7,086 bases of DNA. It comes from Deltaproteobacteria bacterium (GTDB lineage: Bacteria; Myxococcota; Myxococcia; Myxococcales; 40CM-4-68-19). Numbering within the stretch: the first letter of the stretch is position 1; each line of letters starts with the position of its first letter. The position numbers were made by a program, and so were the translations under genes. The notes beneath the pieces were generated by a model. The model ran no database searches. It saw only the letters and a list, made by a program, of their open reading frames with translations, and was not told where the DNA came from. This document shows, piece after piece, positions 1-4,352 of the stretch. Location of the stretch: assembly GCA_018266095.1 (NCBI GenBank), contig JAFEBC010000647.1:1-7086 (forward strand), given 5' to 3'.

Positions 1-344
1 ACCACAAGCCCGGACTTGTCGGCCCAGATCTCGAGGCGGCCCGGCAGCTTCTTGCCGTCGATCTGCAGCCCCTGCTCGCCGCCCTGCACCACCAGCGGCT
101 CCTTCACCGCGTCGCCGTCGAGCAGCAGCGCGCCCGCGTCGGCCGTGAGCGCGCACTTGGGCACGCACGAGGGCGCGAGCGCCTTGCCCTCGGGCCCTTG
201 AGTGAACGTGAGCGTCTTGCCGGAGAGCGCGGCCTTGGGCTTTCCGCGCAGGACCTCGATGCGGATCTCCTCGGCGCGCGCGGCGTGCGCGAGCCACAGC
301 GTGCCCGCGATCGCCCACACCAGTCTCAGCGCAGAGATCCGCAT
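1..344 (-). CDS. SpoIID/LytB-domain-like secreted protein, 5' part only
   Basis: The visible 114 residues are the N-terminus of a gene that continues past the left edge, so the C-terminus is unknown. Translation from the ATG at 344-342 gives a clear signal peptide: MRISALRLVW, a hydrophobic stretch, then AHAARA before EEIR, with likely cleavage after about residue 24. The mature part begins EEIRIEVLRGKPKA and ends in GRLEIWADKSGLVV. In the SpoIID/LytB family (SpoIID itself is a lytic transglycosylase acting on denuded glycan strands) a segment of the type 'G.LEV....GL.VVNELPLEDYL' leads into the catalytic domain, and the last visible residues fit the start of it. The catalytic region lies outside the window, so this assignment is an inference from a short N-terminal pattern. 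No Shine-Dalgarno precedes the ATG; a TAGACT box lies 8 bases upstream. It is divergent from the diguanylate cyclase gene. Confidence 0.6.
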   Translation of the reverse strand, partial: MRISALRLVWAIAGTLWLAHAARAEEIRIEVLRGKPKAALSGKTLTFTQGPEGKALAPSCVPKCALTADAGALLLDGDAVKEPLVVQGGEQGLQIDGKKLPGRLEIWADKSGLV

Positions 345-352
345 CCGTGGCC

Positions 353-358
353 AGTCTA
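353..358 (-). promoter_or_regulatory. Possible -10 box of the SpoIID-like gene
   Basis: On the minus strand TAGACT lies 8 bases before the ATG at 344. It matches the TANNNT form of a sigma-70 -10 element, and transcription would start at or next to the start codon. No convincing -35 hexamer is seen. The whole 345-471 gap between the two divergent genes holds no ORF worth calling. Confidence 0.3.
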
Positions 359-456
359 GCCGCCGATCCGCGCGCCCTCCCCTTTCTGGCCGCGCCCTCC
401 CTCTGTCCACACCTCGACGCGACCCGCGCTTCGCCGCTCCAGGCCTCGTGGGCAGA

Positions 457-465
457 TGCTATGTT
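457..465 (+). promoter_or_regulatory. Possible extended -10 promoter of the diguanylate cyclase gene
   Basis: TGC followed by TATGTT (460-465) resembles an extended -10 element. It ends 6 bases before the GTG at 472, so RNA would begin at about the start codon. There is no good -35 and no Shine-Dalgarno. The same TGCTAT core occurs before the antitoxin gene at 1956-1964. Confidence 0.35.
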
Positions 466-471
466 GGTTTC

Positions 472-1938
472 GTGCTCCACTGGATTCGCCGCTCGCTCGC
501 GCTCAAGCTGATCCTGGTCTCGGCAGTGCCCTCCGCGGCGGTCCTGCTCACCGGACTCTTCTTCCTCATCAGCGCCGCGCAGCGCACGGCCCAGGTCGAC
601 GTCGAGGCCGCCTTCCTCCTCTTGCGCAGGGGCACCGTCATCGGCGCCGTCGTCTCGCTCGGCTTCGCGGCCCTGGCCGTCCTCTTCACCACGCGGCGCT
701 TCCTGGTGCGCCCGGCGCAGCGCCTCGTGAAGGTCATGGGCCGCGCCGAGGCCGGCGAGTTCCTGGTGCGCGCCCAGGTCGACCGCGAGGACGAGCTCGG
801 CCAGCTCTCCAAGTCCTTCAACACCATGCTCGCGCGCATCACCGACCTGACGGTGAACGAGATCGACAACCAGCGCGCCGTGGAGCAGATGCAGCGCGAG
901 CTCTCGCTCCAGCGCGAGCTGCAGGCCACCAACGAGCGGCTCAACTCGCACGTGCGCGAGATCGAGCTGGTGCTGGAGATCGCGAGCAGCCTCTCAGGGA
1001 CTCTGGACCTGCCCGAGCAGCTCGAGCAGCTCGGGCACACGGTGTGCGAGAAGCTCAACGTCGAGTCGTTCAGCGTGCTGCTCGTCGACGCGGCGCAGAA
1101 CCAGCTCGTCGCCGAGGCCGTCGCGGGCCAGGCGCCGCAGAGCGCGAAGGGCGTGCGCATCGCCATGGGCGAGGGCGTCGCGGGCGCAGCGGCGGCCACG
1201 GGCGCGACCATCTACGTGCCCGACGTGGAGCAGGACCCGCGCTACCTCCACTACGCGGGGCACACGAAGAACCAGGGGTCATTCCTGTCGATCCCGCTGC
1301 GCGAGCACGGCCGCGTGATGGGCACGATGAACCTGAACCGGCCCCAGGTGGACGCCTTCAGCCCCAAGGAGATCCAGCTCGCCGAGGCCGTGGCGGTGCA
1401 GGCCGCGCTCGCCATCGCCAACGCGCGGCTGCACGCGCAGACGGTGGAGCTCTCGTTCACCGACGCGCTCACCGGCGTGGGGAACCGGCGCGCGCTGCTC
1501 ACGCGGCTCAACGACGACCTCGTGCTGAGCCTGCGCTTCGGCGACGAGCTCTCGCTCTTGATGCTCGACCTCGACGGCTTCAAGGCGGTCAACGACAAGC
1601 ACGGCCACCCCACCGGCGACCGCGTGCTGCGCGGCGTGGCGCAGGCCCTGAAGCGCAACGTGCGCAAGGTCGATCTGGTGGCGCGCTTCGGCGGCGAGGA
1701 GTTCTGCGTGGTGCTCCCCCGCGTGGCCGCGCACGAAGCGCGCGAGGTGGCCGAGAAGCTCAGGCGCGCCATCGAGCAGGAGCCGTTCGTGGATGACAGG
1801 CGTGAGCCGCTGCGCGTGACGGTGTCGATCGGCGCGGCGACGTACGGGACCGAGGCTCACTCGGCGCAGGCACTCTTGGAGAAGGCGGACCAGCAGCTGT
1901 ATGTGGCCAAGCGCGCGGGGAAGAACCGGGTGGCGTAG
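472..1938 (+). CDS. Membrane diguanylate cyclase (HAMP-GAF-GGDEF)
   Basis: Predicted to make cyclic di-GMP from two GTP at the inner membrane. The 488-aa product has a TM helix at about residues 12-34, a loop of about 20 residues, a second TM at about 54-73, HAMP at about 74-126 (RRFLVRPAQRL ... DELGQLSKSFNTM), a heptad-rich linker at 130-170, GAF at about 178-322 and GGDEF at about 327-488. The GGDEF domain is intact: FTDALTGVGNRRAL at 329-342, DLDGFKAVND at 366-375 and the active-site loop GGEEF at 407-411. An inhibitory I-site RKVD (398-401) lies five residues before GGEEF, so product inhibition is expected. The short external loop argues against a large periplasmic sensor; the GAF domain is the likelier input. 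GTG 472 is chosen because it begins the basic/hydrophobic N-terminus. The frame is open upstream to 202, but that part covers the divergent SpoIID-like gene and reads as low-complexity shadow. GTG 448 is an alternative start. The gene is probably monocistronic. Confidence 0.93.
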   Translation: MLHWIRRSLALKLILVSAVPSAAVLLTGLFFLISAAQRTAQVDVEAAFLLLRRGTVIGAVVSLGFAALAVLFTTRRFLVRPAQRLVKVMGRAEAGEFLVRAQVDREDELGQLSKSFNTMLARITDLTVNEIDNQRAVEQMQRELSLQRELQATNERLNSHVREIELVLEIASSLSGTLDLPEQLEQLGHTVCEKLNVESFSVLLVDAAQNQLVAEAVAGQAPQSAKGVRIAMGEGVAGAAAATGATIYVPDVEQDPRYLHYAGHTKNQGSFLSIPLREHGRVMGTMNLNRPQVDAFSPKEIQLAEAVAVQAALAIANARLHAQTVELSFTDALTGVGNRRALLTRLNDDLVLSLRFGDELSLLMLDLDGFKAVNDKHGHPTGDRVLRGVAQALKRNVRKVDLVARFGGEEFCVVLPRVAAHEAREVAEKLRRAIEQEPFVDDRREPLRVTVSIGAATYGTEAHSAQALLEKADQQLYVAKRAGKNRVA

Positions 1939-1943
1939 CGGTC

Positions 1944-1964
1944 GCACTACGCTAGTGCTATTGT
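1944..1964 (+). promoter_or_regulatory. Toxin-antitoxin promoter with palindromic operator
   Basis: GCACTA-CGC-TAGTGC (1944-1958) is a perfect inverted repeat with 6-bp arms and a 3-bp centre. Its last three bases are the TGC of an extended -10 element, TGCTATTGT (1956-1964). Ribbon-helix-helix antitoxins usually bind short palindromes over their own promoter, alone or with the toxin, so this is the obvious candidate autoregulatory site. A further inverted pair, GCGTAG (1933-1938) and CTACGC (1947-1952), overlaps the left arm. No good -35 is visible. Confidence 0.5.
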
Positions 1965-1971
1965 CCTGCCT

Positions 1972-1976
1972 GGAGG
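1972..1976 (+). promoter_or_regulatory. Shine-Dalgarno of the antitoxin gene
   Basis: GGAGG lies 8 bases before the ATG at 1985. It fixes the start there rather than at the in-frame ATG 1901, which lies inside the cyclase gene. Confidence 0.8.
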
Positions 1977-1984
1977 ATCTCGCG

Positions 1985-2245
1985 ATGGGCGGACCTGTGC
2001 GTTCGTACAAGAACAAGACCTTCAAGCTGCCCCGCGAGCTCGCCGAGCGGGCCGAGGCCAAGGCTGCACGCATGCAGCAGGCGCTCAACAGCGTGGTCGC
2101 CGAAGCGCTGGAGGCCTACGCCAATGATCGCGACGACTACTTGGACGAGCTCGAGGCCCTGAACACCAGGGCCCAGCGCCGCAGGCGGGGACCGCTCGAG
2201 CCCGCCGAGCCGTTCAGCCGCGACGATCTGCACGAGCGCGGATAG
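1985..2245 (+). CDS. vapB: Ribbon-helix-helix antitoxin of a VapBC-type module
   Basis: An 86-aa protein expected to neutralise the adjacent PIN toxin and to repress its own operon. The N-terminus has the form of an RHH fold: a short basic beta strand (YKNKTFKLP, residues 8-16), then a helix (RELAERAEAKAARM), a turn, and a second helix (LNSVVAEALEAYANDR). The RHH strand normally dimerises and reads the operator. The charged tail (residues 50-86), with an RRRR cluster and PLEPAEPFSRDDL, is probably disordered when free and would wrap the toxin. The ATG has a strong GGAGG at good distance. The toxin gene starts 6 bases after the stop, so the two are almost certainly co-transcribed and translationally coupled. 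Family membership follows from the pattern plus the PIN neighbour; the antitoxin itself is too short and divergent to name more exactly. Confidence 0.8.
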   Translation: MGGPVRSYKNKTFKLPRELAERAEAKAARMQQALNSVVAEALEAYANDRDDYLDELEALNTRAQRRRRGPLEPAEPFSRDDLHERG

Positions 2246-2251
2246 TCCGGC

Positions 2252-2695
2252 ATGAGCGCGCGGACGTTCCTGGACACCAATGTGCTGGTGAAGTTGCACG
2301 ACACGAGCACGCCCGAAAAGCAGGCCTTGGCGAAGGCGCTGGTCGCCGAAGAGCGCAAGACAGGCGGGCCGACGGTGAGCCCGATCATCCTGGCCGAGGT
2401 CTTCCACGCGCTGACCAAGACTCGCGTGACCAAAGGCAGGCAGCTCACGCCGATCTTCACCCGCGCCGAGGCAGAGGCAGCCGTGCGGCTCCACGCGAGG
2501 CTCGAGGTCAAGCCGGTCACAGCGGACATCTACCTTGCGTCGCTGAAGTACCTGCAGGAGCACAGAAAGCTCGGGAGCTGGGACGCGCTCCACCTCGCGA
2601 CGGCGGTGGCCCACGGCTGCGATCGTCTCATCACCTGGGACACGGAGTTCCCGGTCGGCAAGACCATCGATGGTGTGCGGATTGAAGAGCCCTAG
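2252..2695 (+). CDS. vapC: PIN-domain ribonuclease toxin (VapC-like)
   Basis: A 147-aa protein of normal VapC length. The PIN fold's acidic metal-binding residues are all in place: Asp8 in FLDTNVLV, Glu49 in LAEVFHAL, Asp111 in SWDALHLA and Asp130 in LITWDTEF. The segment DALHLATAVAHGCDRLITWD is the typical C-terminal PIN signature. VapC toxins are Mg/Mn-dependent endoribonucleases that cut tRNA or rRNA at specific sites and arrest translation; the target cannot be read from the sequence. The start ATG has no clear Shine-Dalgarno, which fits translation coupled to the antitoxin 6 bases upstream and a lower toxin output. The gene looks intact, with no frameshift or lost catalytic residue, so the module is likely functional. 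Its stop lies 16 bases from the stop of the convergent MoxR gene. Such cassettes are often horizontally acquired. Confidence 0.92.
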   Translation: MSARTFLDTNVLVKLHDTSTPEKQALAKALVAEERKTGGPTVSPIILAEVFHALTKTRVTKGRQLTPIFTRAEAEAAVRLHARLEVKPVTADIYLASLKYLQEHRKLGSWDALHLATAVAHGCDRLITWDTEFPVGKTIDGVRIEEP

Positions 2696-2711
2696 CTGAG
2701 CCCGGCGAGAG

Positions 2712-3650
2712 CTACCGCACGCTCGCCGCCAGCTCCGACCCCGCGATGTACGCCACGTGGTCCTTCGCCTTGGCGATGTCGTTCTCGTGCTTGAGCACGA
2801 TCGACAGCGTGTCGCGCACGAGCTGCTGATCGAGCGTGGTCGCGTTCAGCAGCACCAGCGCGCGGATCCAATCCAGCGTCTCCGAGATCGACGGCGCCTT
2901 CTTCAGCTCCAGCTTGCGGATGGCCTGCGCCGCCGCCACCACCTTGCGCGCGAGGCCCTCCTCGACGCCCGGCACGCGCGAGCGCACGATCGACAGCTCG
3001 CGCTGCGCGGTGGGGAAGTCGATGTAGAGGTGCAGGCAGCGGCGCTTGAGCGCGTCGGAGAGCTCGCGGGCCGCGTTCGAGGTGAGCACCACGCGCGGCA
3101 CATGGCGGGCGCGGATGGTCCCGATCTCGGGCACGGTGACCGCGTAGTCCGAGAGCACCTCCAAGAGGAAGGCCTCGAACTCCGGGTCCGCCTTGTCGAT
3201 CTCGTCCACGAGCAGCAGCGCGGGCGTCTCGCTGCGCAGCGCGCTCAGGATGGGCCGCGGCAGGAGGAACCGCTCGCTGAAGAACACGGCGTCGCTCTGC
3301 GCGATCTGGTCCGCGGCCTGCGTGAGCGTGCCCGCGCCGGCGATGCTCTCGGCGATCTTGTCCTTCAAGAGCTGCGTGTAGAGGAGCTGCTTGGCGTACT
3401 CCCACTCGTAGAGCGCCTTGGCCTCGTCGAGGCCCTCGTAGCACTGCAGGCGCACGAGCGTCCGGCCGGTCGCCGCCGAGAGAGCGCGCGCGAGCTCCGT
3501 CTTGCCCACGCCCGCGGGCCCCTCGACCAGGATCGGCTTCTCCAGCCGGTCCGCGAGGAACGCGCTCGTCGCGATCTCGGGCGACGCCAGATACCCCTGC
3601 GCCTCCAGCCGGGCGGACGCGTCGGCCACGCTCTCCAGTCGGGTCGTCAT
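2712..3650 (-). CDS. MoxR-family AAA+ ATPase, CoxD-like subgroup
   Basis: A cytoplasmic ATPase of 312 aa, the usual length for the subgroup. Walker A is GPAGVGKT (44-51), Walker B is LLLVDE (145-150), sensor 1 is LTSNAA (Asn192) and the arginine-finger region is LKRRC (201-205) followed by YIDFP. The block QCYEGLDEAKALYEWEYAKQ (69-88) is characteristic of CoxD-type MoxR proteins. Known members act as chaperone-like ATPases with a VWA-domain partner and help mature metalloenzymes (CO dehydrogenase) or other complexes; the client here is unknown. The partner gene normally follows directly, but the next position downstream is the convergent VapBC pair, so the VWA gene must lie elsewhere or is missing. 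The ATG at 3650 opens a sensible N-terminus (MTTRLESVADASARLEAQGY). No Shine-Dalgarno is seen. Confidence 0.92.
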   Translation of the reverse strand: MTTRLESVADASARLEAQGYLASPEIATSAFLADRLEKPILVEGPAGVGKTELARALSAATGRTLVRLQCYEGLDEAKALYEWEYAKQLLYTQLLKDKIAESIAGAGTLTQAADQIAQSDAVFFSERFLLPRPILSALRSETPALLLVDEIDKADPEFEAFLLEVLSDYAVTVPEIGTIRARHVPRVVLTSNAARELSDALKRRCLHLYIDFPTAQRELSIVRSRVPGVEEGLARKVVAAAQAIRKLELKKAPSISETLDWIRALVLLNATTLDQQLVRDTLSIVLKHENDIAKAKDHVAYIAGSELAASVR

Positions 3651-3659
3651 CGGGGCGAA

Positions 3660-3665
3660 GTTGTA
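3660..3665 (-). promoter_or_regulatory. Weak -10-like box before the MoxR gene
   Basis: TACAAC on the minus strand ends 9 bases before the ATG at 3650. It is only a partial match to TATAAT and has no clear -35. It is listed because no ribosome binding site is visible and the same close spacing is seen before two other genes here. Confidence 0.2.
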
Positions 3666-3755
3666 GCGCGATTTGAAGGGCGCATCACGCAGGCGTCACG
3701 ATCGCGCGCCGCGATGTCACGAAAAGGCCCCTCCCGCGACTTGATGGTGGTCGAG

Positions 3756-3778
3756 GGTTCCCTGCAAGCGAGGGAATC
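3756..3778. repeat. Short hairpin resembling a dispersed REP-like element
   Basis: TTCCCT (3758-3763) and AGGGAA (3771-3776) form a perfect 6-bp stem around the loop GCAAGCG. One G-T pair and one G-C pair extend it to 8 pairs. The context TTCCCTGCAAGCGAGGGAAT, then CCAGG, resembles the common proteobacterial dispersed hairpin of the form 'attcccgcnnnngcgggaatccagg'. It lies between the divergent MoxR and small-protein genes. Only one copy is in the window, so dispersal is not shown. Confidence 0.5.
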
Positions 3779-3840
3779 CAGGACCCGGGGCGCGGGTGGC
3801 ACGGGCCCTGCAGAAGAACAGGGGCGAAGGGAAATCCGTC

Positions 3841-4071
3841 ATGAACCGCCGACTTGCCGCCATCGTCCTCGCCATCCTCATCCCCGGGGGCTTCATCGCC
3901 CTGGGGCTCACTGCCGCCGTTCAGGCGCTGCAGCGAACCGAGTGGGGACGCGGGGTTGCGCTGATGTGGTCGCCGCGGTTCTCTGCGGTCGGGTCGCGCG
4001 TTTCCGCCGCTTGGGACACCCTGTCGCACCCGCGCCTCCAGTGGCCGCGCTGGTTCACCTCGCACAGCTAG
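3841..4071 (+). CDS. Small single-pass membrane protein, unknown function
   Basis: A probable 76-aa protein that I do not recognise. It opens with MNRRLAA, then a hydrophobic helix to about residue 27 (IVLAILIPGGFIALGLTAAV). A polar/tryptophan-containing tail ends PRWFTSHS, with Trp at 35, 43, 58, 68 and 71. The basic N-terminus suggests N-in orientation with the tail outside. It could also be an uncleaved signal anchor; no good signal-peptidase site or lipobox cysteine is seen. Support for coding: AAGGGA 8 bases before the ATG, about 87 percent G or C in third positions, and a discrete hydrophobic segment in a region otherwise lacking genes. The in-frame ATG at 3796 is rejected because it has no ribosome binding site and adds a charged stretch before the helix. 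It stands alone, divergent from the MoxR gene and convergent with the branching-enzyme gene. Confidence 0.55.
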   Translation: MNRRLAAIVLAILIPGGFIALGLTAAVQALQRTEWGRGVALMWSPRFSAVGSRVSAAWDTLSHPRLQWPRWFTSHS

Positions 4072-4090
4072 CTCCCGGAAGCGGATTCCA

Positions 4091-4120
4091 CGACAGACGG
4101 ATCCTGCCGCTGTCGCGGCA
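4091..4120. repeat. Overlapping alternative hairpins
   Basis: TGCCGC (4105-4110) and GCGGCA (4115-4120) form a perfect stem with loop TGTC. A second stem, CGACAG (4091-4096) with CTGTCG (4110-4115), uses some of the same bases, so only one can form at a time. The block lies about 20 bases after the stop of the small membrane protein gene and could act in transcript 3'-end formation, though no T-tract follows. Confidence 0.45.
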
Positions 4121-4144
4121 CCGACAAGGGAATCGATGGAGTGA

Positions 4145-4178
4145 AGATTCGTGCATCGAATCTGCGCTTCGTGCATCG
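4145..4178. repeat. Palindrome with a repeated TTCGTGCATCG core
   Basis: AGATTCG (4145-4151) and CGAATCT (4157-4163) are perfect 7-bp inverted arms around TGCAT. Inside the palindrome the 11-mer TTCGTGCATCG (4148-4158) recurs exactly at 4168-4178, 20 bp on, which is about two helical turns. This could be a protein-binding site with two in-phase half-elements, or remnant repeat DNA. No promoter is evident beside it. Confidence 0.5.
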
Positions 4179-4183
4179 CGAAC

Positions 4184-4203
4184 GTCCTTCCAAATCGAAG
4201 GAC
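4184..4203. repeat. 7-bp hairpin
   Basis: GTCCTTC (4184-4190) and GAAGGAC (4197-4203) form a perfect 7-bp stem with loop CAAATC. It is the third hairpin in the block. There is no T-run on either side, so it is not a clear terminator. Confidence 0.5.
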
Positions 4204-4213
4204 TGTGCTCGAG

Positions 4214-4307
4214 CGATGATTCACCGCAGAGACGCAAGGACGCAGAGGTCCGCGGAGCGGCGGCCCCTCTGATTTCTGCGATTCAGCGTCTCTGCGTTGA
4301 GTGATCG
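4214..4307. repeat. 94-bp imperfect palindrome of the CGCAGAGACGC dispersed-repeat type
   Basis: The outer arms are CGATGATTCAC (4214-4224) and, on the other strand, CGATCACTCAAC. The inner arms CGCAGAGACGC (4225-4235) and GCGTCTCTGCG (4286-4296) are a perfect 11-bp inverted repeat. Related, decayed copies of CGCAGAG follow inward: ACGCAGAGG at 4240-4248 and CCCCTCTGATTTCTGCG at 4264-4280. Sequences of the form 'caccgcagagacgcagagg...' are well known as dispersed palindromic repeats in several bacterial phyla, and their spurious translations (SPQRRKDAE and similar) are common in databases. No transposase is present. Only this copy is visible, so membership of a dispersed family is inferred from the motif. 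Confidence 0.65.
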
Positions 4308-4352
4308 GCCGAGCACTCCACCCGATCGTGACTCCGCCTGGAGAGCGAACGC

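Larger units (their letters stand above)
4072..4352. other. Convergent intergenic region rich in inverted repeats
   Basis: This region lies between the 3' ends of the small membrane protein gene and the branching-enzyme gene. It contains no credible ORF. It is less G/C-rich than the genes around it and carries at least four separate inverted repeats, listed individually. Both transcription units should end here, but no hairpin is followed by a T-run in either direction, so no classical intrinsic terminator can be named. Confidence 0.7.

Noticed and set aside
202..471. N-terminal extension of the diguanylate cyclase frame
   Set aside because: It overlaps the divergent SpoIID-like gene and its signal peptide, reads as low-complexity, and has no ribosome binding site. 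A basic plus hydrophobic N-terminus begins at 472.
2704..2727. Hairpin GGCGAG/CTCGCC as a bidirectional terminator between vapC and the MoxR gene
   Set aside because: The stem is short, the loop is 12 bases, it overlaps the MoxR stop region, and no T-run follows on either strand.
3717..3911. 64-codon minus-strand frame upstream of the MoxR gene
   Set aside because: It translates through the REP-like hairpin and antisense to the better supported small membrane protein; there is no ribosome binding site.
2757..4304. Long plus-strand open frame opposite the MoxR gene and through the intergenic region
   Set aside because: Antisense shadow of the MoxR gene. Its end translates the CGCAGAG repeat (SPQRRKDAE type), a known source of spurious proteins.
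4145..4307. CRISPR array or attachment site
   Set aside because: There are only two exact 11-mers and no regular repeat-spacer pattern, no cas genes, and no integrase or tRNA nearby.
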